Shown here one piece after another: positions 56,504 through 64,000 of a DNA stretch of 64,000 bases. Where the stretch lies: contig JAETUM010000008.1 of the NCBI GenBank assembly GCA_021768625.1, positions 16,445-80,444 on the forward strand. Direction: 5' to 3'. A model generated the notes under the pieces. The model was not told the origin of the DNA, did not search any database, and worked only from the letters and a program-made list of their open reading frames with translations. How positions within the stretch are numbered: the stretch's first letter is position 1; every line of letters begins with the position of its first letter. This stretch comes from Candidatus Stoquefichus sp. GTDB lineage: Bacteria; Bacillota_I; Bacilli_A; Erysipelotrichales; Coprobacillaceae. A program made the position numbers and the translations under genes.

Positions 56504-57667
56504 ATGGAAATTACAAAAGATATTCATTATATAGGTGTTAATGATCATAATATTGATTTATTTGAGGGACAATATAAAGTACCTCATGGTATGGCATATA
56601 ATTCATATGTGATTTTAGATGAAAAAATTGCTGTATTAGATACAGTAGATGCTCATTTTACAGATGAGTGGTTGAATAATTTATCAATAGTATTAAATGG
56701 AAGACAACCAGATTATTTAATCGTTCAACATATGGAGCCAGATCATTCTGCAAATATTGAAAATTTTATCAAAACATATCCAGAAACAACAATAGTAGGA
56801 AATGCGAAAACATTTGCTATGATTGATCAATTCTTTGATATAGATATATCAATTAAAAAATTGATTGTAAAAGATAATGAAACATTATGTTTAGGAAAGC
56901 ATACACTTACATTTGTGTTTGCTCCTATGGTACATTGGCCAGAAGTGATGATGACATATGATAATGTAGATAAGGCTATTTTCTCTGCGGATGCATTTGG
57001 AAAATTTGGTGCTAATGATATTGAAGAAGATTGGGCATGTGAAGCTCGTCGTTATTATATAGGGATTGTAGGAAAGTATGGAATGCAAGTACAAAGTGTA
57101 CTCAAAAAACTTACAAATTTAGATATTCAAATAATTTGTCCACTTCATGGACCAGTATTAGAAGAAAATTTAGCTGAGTATATTCATCTTTATGATCTTT
57201 GGTCATCATACCAAGTAGAGAGCCAAGGTGTTGTTATTGCATATACATCTGTTTATGGGAATACAAAAAAAGCGGTTGAATTATTAGCTGAACAATTAAA
57301 GGTCAATGGATGTCCAAAGGTATCAATTCATGATCTTGCACGTGATGATATGGCGGAAGCAGTTGAAGATGCTTTTCGTTATGGCCAATTAGTTCTAGCA
57401 ACAACAACATATAATAATGATGTTTTTCCATTCATGAAAGAATTTATTCACCATTTAATAGAAAGAAATTATCAAAATCGTCAAGTTGCTTTTATTGAAA
57501 ATGGTTCTTGGGCTCCTATGGCAGCTAAAGTTATGAATAATATGTTATCAAATTGTAAAAATATAACGTTTGCTGATACATTAGTGACTATTAAATCATC
57601 AATGAAATCAGATACAAAAGAAAAGATTTGTCAATTGGCAAAAGAGCTTTGTAAAGATTATGAATAA
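56504..57667 (+). CDS. Flavodiiron protein (FprA-type O2/NO reductase)
   Basis: A 387-aa protein that reduces O2 to water (or NO to N2O) to protect anaerobes. The metallo-beta-lactamase domain has the diiron ligands His76-x-Glu78-x-Asp80-His81 (QHMEPDHSAN), a further His in MVHWPEVMM, Asp in SADAFGKFG and His in PLHGP. The flavodoxin domain starts near residue 245 with AYTSVYGNTKKA, binding FMN. No rubredoxin domain is attached and no rubredoxin gene is adjacent. AAGGAG precedes the ATG. Confidence 0.92.
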   Translation: MEITKDIHYIGVNDHNIDLFEGQYKVPHGMAYNSYVILDEKIAVLDTVDAHFTDEWLNNLSIVLNGRQPDYLIVQHMEPDHSANIENFIKTYPETTIVGNAKTFAMIDQFFDIDISIKKLIVKDNETLCLGKHTLTFVFAPMVHWPEVMMTYDNVDKAIFSADAFGKFGANDIEEDWACEARRYYIGIVGKYGMQVQSVLKKLTNLDIQIICPLHGPVLEENLAEYIHLYDLWSSYQVESQGVVIAYTSVYGNTKKAVELLAEQLKVNGCPKVSIHDLARDDMAEAVEDAFRYGQLVLATTTYNNDVFPFMKEFIHHLIERNYQNRQVAFIENGSWAPMAAKVMNNMLSNCKNITFADTLVTIKSSMKSDTKEKICQLAKELCKDYE

Positions 57668-57671
57668 TGAA

Positions 57672-57708
57672 AAAGAAATGAAGTATATAACTCCATTTCT
57701 TTTTTTAT
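57672..57708. terminator. Bidirectional terminator between the flavodiiron gene and nadE
   Basis: AAAGAAATG (57672-57680) and CATTTCTTT (57694-57702) with T/A tracts on both sides and one internal mismatch. Confidence 0.78.
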
Positions 57709-59618
57709 AACTTTTCACATTCTTGAAGCCAAGCAGACACATCAGCATCGCTAGGCATTCTTAAATCACCACGAGGACTAAGAGCAACACTTCCGACTTT
57801 AGGACCATCTGGGATACATGAACGTTTGAATTGTTGAGTAAAGAAACGACGATAGAAAAGAGTTAACCATTTCTTAATTGTTTCTTTATCATATTTATTC
57901 TGATATGCTATTGAAGCTATTCTAAATAATTTAGCAGGTTCATAATGAAAACGTGCATGATGATATAAGAAGAAATCATGTAATTCATATGGACCTACAA
58001 TATCCTCAGTTTTTTGAGTTATCTTATCATCATCAGCAGGAATCAATTCAGGAGATACAGGAGTATCTAAAATATCTTGTAAGATAGCTTCAAGCTTTTC
58101 TCCTTTATATAATGATGAAATATAATCCACTAAGTATCTCACTAGTGTTTTAGGCACAGAAACATTAACGCCATACATACTCATATGATCACCGTTATAA
58201 GTAGACCAACCTAAAGCAACTTCTGATAAATCTCCAGTTCCAATAACAATACCACCAACTTTATTAGCAATATCCATCAATACTTGTGTTCTTTCTCTTG
58301 CTTGACAATTTTCATATGTTACATCATGAATATTTGGATCCTGTCCAATATCTTGAAAATGTTGATGAACAGCATCACCAATATCAACAGTTAATGAAGT
58401 GACTCCACATTCTTCCATCATCATTAATGCATTGTTTTTTGTACGACTTGTTGTACCAAAACAAGGCATAGTTACAGCAATAATATCTGTTAATGGATAA
58501 TTTAACTTTTTATAAGCCATAGTAGCAACTAATAAAGCAAGAGTAGAATCTAAACCACCAGAAATACCAATAACAACTTTTTGAATATGAGCAGCTTTTA
58601 ACCTTTGAATAAGTCCATGAATTTGAATATCAAAGACTTCCTTACATCTTATAGCACGTTTATTCTCATCACTTGGTACAAAAGGATGAGGATCATAATA
58701 ACGTGTTAATTCTAAATCAACATCATTGAATTCAAAGTCATATGTCCAATACTTATCATCAAATTGATTTTCGTATGTAGTCATTTCCATTCTTTCTCTA
58801 GCAAGTTTTTCAATATCCATATCAGCATAGATAATTCCATTTTCATATTGTTGTGATTCCTTTAAAGTTACACCATTTTCACAAATGAGATGATGTCCAC
58901 TAAAAACAATATCTGTGCTAGATTCTCCCAAGCATGCATTAGTATAAACATAACCACAGACACATTGTGCACTATGAGTAGAAATTAATTGTCTACGATA
59001 ATCTGATTTCCCAGTTAAATCGTTACTTGCTGAAGGATTTAAAATAAGTGTTGCTCCATTTAAACAATGATTTGTACTTGGTGGTAAAGGAGCCCAAACA
59101 TCTTCACAAATTTCAACTCCAATTTGAAGATAAGGATGATTGACATCTCTAAAGATAATACGACTTCCAAAAGAAATATATTCATTATCGCCAATCTTAA
59201 TATCTATATTTTCTTGAGGGGCACTTGCAAAATGCCTTGCTTCATAAAATTCATGATAATTTGGGATATATGTTTTAGGGACAATTCCTAAAATTTCTCC
59301 ATCAAATAAGACAGCAGCACAATTATATATTTTGTTTTTAACTTCTAAAGGCAATCCAATCACAATTAACATATTTAAATCTTTTGTATATTCTTTAATC
59401 ATAAGTAATTGCTCTCTTGCTTCATTAAGAACACGAGCCTGAAAAAAAATATCTTGTAGTGTATATCCAGTTAAACATAACTCTGGAAACACAAGAATCT
59501 GAGTGTTTTTCTCATGAGCTATTTTGATTTGTTCAGTAATTTGATGAGCATTTTCTTGCACATTTCCTAATTTGACTTCAAATGAAGCAGAAGCGACTCT
59601 TATAAATCCATCTTTCAT
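57705..59618 (-). CDS. nadE: Glutamine-dependent NAD+ synthetase
   Basis: A 637-aa two-domain enzyme. The N-terminal nitrilase-type glutaminase (triad Glu46 in VFPELCLTGYT, Lys in IVPKTYIPNY and Cys in GVEICEDVWAP) feeds ammonia to the C-terminal synthetase, which converts deamido-NAD to NAD with ATP (P-loop GISGGLDSTLALL; GTGDLSEVALGW). GGAGG before ATG 59618 is chosen; an open extension to 59675 lacks a site and has no family similarity. The gene is alone. Confidence 0.94.
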   Translation of the reverse strand: MKDGFIRVASASFEVKLGNVQENAHQITEQIKIAHEKNTQILVFPELCLTGYTLQDIFFQARVLNEAREQLLMIKEYTKDLNMLIVIGLPLEVKNKIYNCAAVLFDGEILGIVPKTYIPNYHEFYEARHFASAPQENIDIKIGDNEYISFGSRIIFRDVNHPYLQIGVEICEDVWAPLPPSTNHCLNGATLILNPSASNDLTGKSDYRRQLISTHSAQCVCGYVYTNACLGESSTDIVFSGHHLICENGVTLKESQQYENGIIYADMDIEKLARERMEMTTYENQFDDKYWTYDFEFNDVDLELTRYYDPHPFVPSDENKRAIRCKEVFDIQIHGLIQRLKAAHIQKVVIGISGGLDSTLALLVATMAYKKLNYPLTDIIAVTMPCFGTTSRTKNNALMMMEECGVTSLTVDIGDAVHQHFQDIGQDPNIHDVTYENCQARERTQVLMDIANKVGGIVIGTGDLSEVALGWSTYNGDHMSMYGVNVSVPKTLVRYLVDYISSLYKGEKLEAILQDILDTPVSPELIPADDDKITQKTEDIVGPYELHDFFLYHHARFHYEPAKLFRIASIAYQNKYDKETIKKWLTLFYRRFFTQQFKRSCIPDGPKVGSVALSPRGDLRMPSDADVSAWLQECEKL

Positions 59619-59769
59619 AATATAACCTCCAGTTTTATTTATTATATCATAAGTTGAGAGATTATAAACTATCATTTATTAATAATATATTCATATAAAA
59701 ATAGGAAACAAGAAAGATAATCTTTAAGATTATTAATGAGATGAAAGTATAGAGAAAGGTATAAAAAAG

Positions 59770-59792
59770 ACGGTTCATATGAACCGTATATT
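59770..59792 (-). terminator. Terminator of asnA
   Basis: The perfect palindrome ACGGTTCATATGAACCGT (59770-59787) is followed on the minus strand by CTTTTTTAT. Confidence 0.8.
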
Positions 59793-60807
59793 ATAGTAAA
59801 TGAATATTATTTTGGGCACATAACTTCATTGTGTCATCATCCCATAATGATGCTTGAACTTCCCCAATATGAGCTTTTCTTAAAAAGAACATACATAAAC
59901 GACTTTGACCAATTCCACCACCAATGCTTAATGGTAAAACATGATTCATAATATTTTGATGGAATGGAAGTTCTAAACGTTCACTTGCTTGACTTTTTTC
60001 TAATTGTTCTTTTAATGCTTCTTCATCAACACGAATACCCATACTAGAAATTTCTAAAGCGTCATCAAGTTGTGTATTATAAACAAGAATATCTCCATTA
60101 AGTTTCCAATCATCATAATCTGGAGCTCTGCCATCATGCTTGATACCAGATTTTAATAAATCACCGATTTGTAAGATACAAACAGCCTTCTTTGCTCTCA
60201 CAATTTCTCTTTCTCTTTGTTTAGGTTCGAGTTGAGGATATAAGTCTTCTAATTCTTGAGAAGTAATAAAAAATATTTCTTCAGGTAAAATAGATTCACC
60301 TAATTGTGGATAATGTCTAATCATTAAAAATTCAACATCTAATAAAGCGTTATATATTTTAGCGACAATAGCTTTAAAAAATTCAATATGTCTATCTTCT
60401 TTAGAAATAACCATTTCCCAATCCCATTGATCAACGTACATAGAATGAATATTATCAAGTTCTTCATCTTTTCTAATTGCATTCATATCTGTATATAATC
60501 CAGTATGTTGTTCAAAACCATATCTGTGTAAAGCATCTCTTTTCCATTTTGCTAATGAATGGATAATTTCTATCTCATCATTATGATTTAATTCAAATGA
60601 TGTAAATGAAACAGGTTTTTCAATACCATTTAAATCATCATTTAATCCTGTGTTTTTTAATAAAAATAATGGAGCTGAAACACGAGTTAAACGTAGTTGT
60701 TCAGCTAATCTTCTTTCAAATGTATCTTTAATCATTTTAATTGCAACTTCTGTTTCAATTAAACTTAAATGAGGTTTATAATCTGTTGGAATAATAATCT
60801 TGCTCAT
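59791..60807 (-). CDS. asnA: Aspartate--ammonia ligase (asparagine synthetase A)
   Basis: A 338-aa class II-aaRS-like enzyme that makes asparagine from aspartate, ammonia and ATP. Recognisable segments: RLTRVSAPLF, SFTSFELNHNDEIEIIHSLAKWKRD, MYVDQWDWE and LPLSIGGGIGQSRL at the C-terminal ATP site. It uses free ammonia rather than glutamine. AAGGGGGAG precedes the ATG. It stands opposite thrC with about 320 bases between them. Confidence 0.95.
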   Translation of the reverse strand: MSKIIIPTDYKPHLSLIETEVAIKMIKDTFERRLAEQLRLTRVSAPLFLLKNTGLNDDLNGIEKPVSFTSFELNHNDEIEIIHSLAKWKRDALHRYGFEQHTGLYTDMNAIRKDEELDNIHSMYVDQWDWEMVISKEDRHIEFFKAIVAKIYNALLDVEFLMIRHYPQLGESILPEEIFFITSQELEDLYPQLEPKQREREIVRAKKAVCILQIGDLLKSGIKHDGRAPDYDDWKLNGDILVYNTQLDDALEISSMGIRVDEEALKEQLEKSQASERLELPFHQNIMNHVLPLSIGGGIGQSRLCMFFLRKAHIGEVQASLWDDDTMKLCAQNNIHLL

Positions 60808-61130
60808 AAAATCTCCCCCTTATATAAAGTATAGAGGTATTATATTATAAAGATGTTATCAAGTCAAAGAAGAAATTTATTTCATATTATTCTCATAAAT
60901 CTCTTCTTATAAAATAGTTTAAAAGATATGATAGGTATAAAGAATTGAAATATAAATCTTTTCATTGTTTATTGAGGTATAGCCAGTTGTACAAGAAATG
61001 AATTTTTTATATCAATTGTTTCACATCAATTGTAACACTACAATGATTTATGTAGGATATTTTCACATATTATTGACTTACAAAATAAAATTGTATACAA
61101 TATTAAAAATAATTGATTGGGGGAGAAAAG
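60808..61130. other. Divergent asnA-thrC intergenic region
   Basis: It contains the asnA 5' region, a short run resembling the start of a tRNA (60972-60994), the direct repeat of CAATTG at 61013-61038, and the thrC promoter near 61073-61101. No gene or leader RNA could be supported; no T-box sequence is present. Confidence 0.5.
61073..61101 (+). promoter_or_regulatory. Promoter of thrC-thrB
   Basis: TTGACT (61073-61078), 17-bp spacer, TACAAT (61096-61101), 30 bases before the thrC start. Confidence 0.6.
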
Positions 61131-62615
61131 ATGAAAGAGAAAATGTATTTAAGTACAAGAGGAAATCAACAACCATTAAACTTTTATGAAGCTATTTTAC
61201 AAGGTATTGGAAGTGATGGAGGGTTATTAGTACCTGACTTTGATGTTGATAAAAAAGATTTAAAAGAATTGTTAAATCTTAATTATATTGATTTGGCAAC
61301 TGAAATTATATCAACATTTACACCAGATGATGTGAAAGAAGATATTCGTCAACTTTGTAAGAATGCGTATGGAACAGGGTTGTTTCCTGAAGATGTAGTG
61401 CCTGTAAAAAAAGCTGGAGATGTTTATGTGACTGAACTTTTCCAAGGACCAACAGCTGCATTTAAGGATATGGCTTTATCATTATTGCCTTATTTTATGA
61501 CTTTTTCTTTAAAACAAAAAGGGGAAGAAAGAGAAGTTATGATTTTAGCAGCAACTTCTGGTGATACTGGAAAGGCTGCATTGGAAGGCTTTAAGGATGT
61601 TGAAGGAACATCAATTAAAGTTTTCTATCCAATTGATGGTGTTTCACCAGTTCAAAAACAACAAATGGTTACACAAACAGGGAATAATGTTGATGTTATT
61701 GGAATTAGAGGAAATTTTGATGATGCCCAAACAGCTGTCAAGAAAGCATTTAATTCTCAAGAACTTAAAGATTTATGTGACCAACATCATGTTTTCCTTT
61801 CATCAGCAAACTCAATTAATATTGGAAGATTAATTCCACAAATTGTTTATTATTTCTATTCTTATTTAACATTAGTCAATAATAAAGAAATTGAATTAGG
61901 ACAAGAAGTGAATTTTACAATTCCAAGTGGAAACTTTGGAAATTGCTTAGCAGGTTATATCGCTAAAAAGATGGGATTACCAATTCAAAGATTTATTGTT
62001 GCTTCAAATAAAAATAATATTTTAACTGATTTCTTTAATACTGGAAAATATGATGCAAATAGAGAATTCTATAAAACAAATGCACCAGCAATGGATATCT
62101 TAGTATCTAGTAACTTAGAAAGACTTGTTTATTTCTTATGTCAAGATGCTTCACTTGTTAAAAAATATATGGATCAACTTAATGAAACAGGTGTTTATGA
62201 AGTGGATGATGATATCTTTAAGAAAGTACAAAAATACTTTACAGCTGGATGTCTTAATGAAGATGATGTTTTAAAAGTTATTGGTAAATGTTATGATGAA
62301 ACAGGATATTTATTAGATACTCATACTGCTATTGGATATGGTGTTTATAAACAATATCAAAAAGATACAAATGATCAAACAAAAACAATTCTTTTATCAA
62401 CTGCTTCACCATATAAGTTTCCTAAATCTGTATATCAAGCAATAACAAATGAAGAATTAGATGAATATGAAGCTATTGATGCATTGAATAAAAAGACAAA
62501 TGTTAATGTACCAAAACCATTACAAGGAATTGACAAAAGAGAAATTTTGCATACAAAAGTTATTGATAAAGAATCTATTGTAGACTTTATTGGTGAACAA
62601 ATTAAGGGGTTATAA
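61131..62615 (+). CDS. thrC: Threonine synthase
   Basis: A 494-aa PLP enzyme converting O-phosphohomoserine to threonine. The PLP lysine is Lys112 (PTAAFKDMAL), and the phosphate-binding region is ATSGDTGKAALEGF. Its length and N-terminus (MYLSTRGNQQPLNFYEAILQG) place it with the long yeast/E. coli-type synthases. GGGGGAG sets ATG 61131, against an upstream in-frame TTG. thrB follows one base after its stop codon. Confidence 0.95.
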   Translation: MKEKMYLSTRGNQQPLNFYEAILQGIGSDGGLLVPDFDVDKKDLKELLNLNYIDLATEIISTFTPDDVKEDIRQLCKNAYGTGLFPEDVVPVKKAGDVYVTELFQGPTAAFKDMALSLLPYFMTFSLKQKGEEREVMILAATSGDTGKAALEGFKDVEGTSIKVFYPIDGVSPVQKQQMVTQTGNNVDVIGIRGNFDDAQTAVKKAFNSQELKDLCDQHHVFLSSANSINIGRLIPQIVYYFYSYLTLVNNKEIELGQEVNFTIPSGNFGNCLAGYIAKKMGLPIQRFIVASNKNNILTDFFNTGKYDANREFYKTNAPAMDILVSSNLERLVYFLCQDASLVKKYMDQLNETGVYEVDDDIFKKVQKYFTAGCLNEDDVLKVIGKCYDETGYLLDTHTAIGYGVYKQYQKDTNDQTKTILLSTASPYKFPKSVYQAITNEELDEYEAIDALNKKTNVNVPKPLQGIDKREILHTKVIDKESIVDFIGEQIKGL

Positions 62616-62616
62616 C

Positions 62617-63510
62617 ATGAGAGTCAAAGTAAAAGTTCCTGCGACAAGTGCAAACTTGGGACCAGGATTTGATGTTGCAGGATTAGCAGTCACTCTTTAT
62701 AATACATTTGTATTTGAGCTCATTGATGATGGATTAGAGATTTTAGGTTGTCCAGAACAGTTTTGTAATGAAGAAAATATGACTTATCAAGCATTTGTAG
62801 AAGGAGCAAAAGCTTGTGGTTTGGAATTTAACGGTTTACGTATTGAATGTAGTGGAGATGTTCCTTATACTCGAGGACTAGGAAGTAGTTCTACATGTAT
62901 TGTTGCTGGAATAGTAGGGGCTTATGCTTTTAAAGATCGTTATGATGAAAGACAAGAAATTTTGGAACTTGCAACAAAAATAGAAGGACATCCAGATAAC
63001 GTTGCTCCAGCTATTTTTGGGGGATTGACTGTATCTGTTATGGAAACAGATCATGTCACAACTTTAAATATTCCAGTTAAACATGATTATCGCTTTGTAG
63101 CATTTATTCCACCATTTACATTATCAACAGAAAAATCTCGATCTGTTTTACCTCAAACATTACCAAGAGCAGATGCTATCAAAAATGTTTCGCATCTTGC
63201 TTTAATGGTTGCTTCTTTAATTAATGGATATGATGAAGGTCTAAAACTTGGATTTAAAGATCGTTTACATCAACCATACCGTGGAGATCTTATTCAAGGA
63301 TTTAAAGAAATTATGGAAGTGTTGGAGAAAGATGAAAGAGTCTTAGGTGCTTATTTATCAGGGGCAGGACCTACAATTATGGCTTTGATTAAAGCTGAAG
63401 ATACAAAAGGCGTTGTAAGATTAAAAGAAGAACTTGGTGATTTAATTAATGATTGGCAAGTAGAAAAGTTGGAATTAGATTTACGTGGATATACATGTGA
63501 TTATGAATAA
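62617..63510 (+). CDS. thrB: Homoserine kinase
   Basis: A 297-aa GHMP kinase that phosphorylates homoserine for ThrC. Motif 1 VPATSANLGPGFD, the ATP loop YTRGLGSSST, and motif 3 LSGAGPTIMAL are intact. The start ATG 62617 has AAGGGG upstream and lies one base after the thrC stop; an open extension into thrC has no support. The hom gene is not in the window. No clear terminator follows, though a stem-loop without T-run lies at 63527-63575. Confidence 0.94.
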   Translation: MRVKVKVPATSANLGPGFDVAGLAVTLYNTFVFELIDDGLEILGCPEQFCNEENMTYQAFVEGAKACGLEFNGLRIECSGDVPYTRGLGSSSTCIVAGIVGAYAFKDRYDERQEILELATKIEGHPDNVAPAIFGGLTVSVMETDHVTTLNIPVKHDYRFVAFIPPFTLSTEKSRSVLPQTLPRADAIKNVSHLALMVASLINGYDEGLKLGFKDRLHQPYRGDLIQGFKEIMEVLEKDERVLGAYLSGAGPTIMALIKAEDTKGVVRLKEELGDLINDWQVEKLELDLRGYTCDYE

Positions 63511-63526
63511 AAGATTTTATTGATTA

Positions 63527-63575
63527 ATAAGTATGCCTCTTCCATGCTAGGTGAAATCAGAATGAAGGGGCTTAT
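63527..63575 (+). other. Stem-loop downstream of thrB, no T-run
   Basis: GCCTCTTC (63535-63542) pairs with GAAGGGGC (63564-63571, one G-U pair), flanked by ATAA/TTAT. It may protect the thrB mRNA 3' end or be part of an unknown RNA. Confidence 0.35.
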
Positions 63576-63765
63576 AATGAAGCGTAATTAGAAATATAAA
63601 TGAGAATTTAAGGTGTGTAAATGGTATTCTTATTAAAGAAGAGTAATTAAGGTAAATAATATGATATCATTGTATATGCCTTTTTGATTGCTTGAAATAA
63701 TATGCTTTGTAAAAAGTAAAAGCATAATAGATATATTTATATGAAATTATAAATAAGTTGTTGTA
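63576..63765. other. Gene-free AT-rich stretch
   Basis: No ORF, clear terminator or repeat could be supported in these 190 bases; stops occur in all frames. Confidence 0.5.
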
Positions 63766-63951
63766 TGCTATAATTTATTTTTGAGTTTATTAAAAAATTT
63801 TTATTTTAAAAGGTAATATGGATAAATGATGATATATTTTATTATATTATTAAGGGAATCTATAGTTATAGACTGTTATATTGGCCAATGTCATTAAGTT
63901 AAGGATTTAATGACTGTTGAGGAATACATAAAAATGTATCCCTCTTTTTTT
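63766..63951 (+). ncRNA. Candidate small RNA with serial hairpins and terminator
   Basis: The extended -10 TGCTATAAT (63766-63774) is followed, with no convincing gene, by ordered palindromes: TCTATAGTTATAGA (63859-63872), ATTGGCCAAT (63880-63889), GTCATTAA/TTAATGAC (63890-63914), and a terminator GAGGAATACAT/ATGTATCCCTC (63919-63944) with seven T's. A terminator with no upstream ORF implies a non-coding transcript of about 170 bases. No known family was recognised. Confidence 0.4.
63919..63951 (+). terminator. Terminator of the candidate small RNA
   Basis: GAGGAATACAT (63919-63929), ATGTATCCCTC (63934-63944, one mismatch), T-run 63945-63951. Confidence 0.8.
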
Positions 63952-63975
63952 ATTTTAAATTTTACAAAAAAAGCA

Positions 63976-64000
63976 TTGACATCAACACAAAAGTATGCGG
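63976..64000 (+). promoter_or_regulatory. Start of a promoter running off the window
   Basis: A perfect TTGACA at 63976-63981; the expected -10 would lie at or past the window edge, so the gene it serves is not visible. Confidence 0.35.

Noticed and set aside
60972..60994. Run resembling the first 20 bases of a glutamine-type tRNA (GAGGTATAGCCAGTTGTAC)
   Set aside because: No anticodon stem, T-arm or acceptor 3' strand follows; too short to call a tRNA fragment or attachment site.
61013..61038. CAATTG direct repeat upstream of thrC
   Set aside because: Two six-base copies in AT-rich DNA are likely by chance.
60808..61130. Possible T-box or amino-acid riboswitch upstream of thrC or asnA
   Set aside because: No T-box conserved sequence and no terminator/antiterminator pair are visible.
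63833..63904. 23-codon ORF starting ATGATGATATATTTT
   Set aside because: No convincing ribosome site, and it overlaps the palindromes of the candidate small RNA.

Overview
The window reads as chromosomal DNA of a low-GC, anaerobic Firmicute. It is very AT-rich, uses the standard code (TAA, TAG and TGA all terminate genes), has strong AGGAGG-type ribosome sites, and carries AddAB, HPr, CcpA-type operators, [FeFe]-hydrogenase maturases and a flavodiiron protein. The gene mix and small two-gene operons suggest a gut Erysipelotrichia/Coprobacillaceae-like organism; that placement is inference. No rRNA, complete tRNA, CRISPR array, intact insertion sequence or prophage was seen.

1-10 kb: the 3' end of carB, a LemA/DUF2207 pair, dUTPase, the phosphatidylserine synthase/decarboxylase pair (pssA-psd), chromosome partitioning parA-parB, and a convergent BceAB/MacB-like ABC exporter. 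10-16 kb: a DegV fatty-acid-binding protein, a GH1 6-phospho-beta-glucosidase, a DUF4846 lipoprotein, and an azlC-azlD-SGNH-alpha/beta hydrolase operon.

16-20 kb: a [FeFe]-hydrogenase maturation operon (TM1266 regulator, hydE, hydG, hydF). It is preceded by a leader with mutually exclusive terminator and antiterminator stems, a riboswitch-like design I cannot assign to a known class. No structural hydrogenase is present in the window.

20-30 kb: typA, a zinc-ribbon membrane protein, a DUF6465 protein with a cre-like site in its promoter, a lipoprotein plus membrane-anchored methyltransferase-like pair, ptsH, an sdpR/sdpI-like autorepressor-immunity pair behind a perfect 17-bp-arm inverted repeat, and an ABC exporter. 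30-37 kb: a VanRS-like two-component system, TVP38 and HD-domain proteins, a YbaK deacylase and a phosphoglucomutase.

37-45 kb is the most accessory-looking part: an old-yellow-enzyme/FeS/FAD reductase divergent from a TetR regulator with a perfect 20-bp palindrome between them, a small Cys-rich protein, a gene-poor stretch holding a candidate structured RNA and a transposase remnant, an SDR-cupin pair, and a second GH1-HAD operon under a canonical cre site.

45-64 kb: a second two-component system, a small membrane protein, addB-addA, a DUF2975/XRE/lipoprotein trio, a flavodiiron protein, nadE, asnA, and thrC-thrB. The window ends with a possible small-RNA locus and the start of a promoter.

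The main metabolic themes are beta-glucoside use under catabolite control (two GH1 enzymes, HPr, cre sites, phosphoglucomutase), anaerobic redox biology (Hyd maturases, flavodiiron protein, OYE reductase) and envelope functions (phospholipid synthesis, LemA/DUF2207, ABC exporters, two-component systems).
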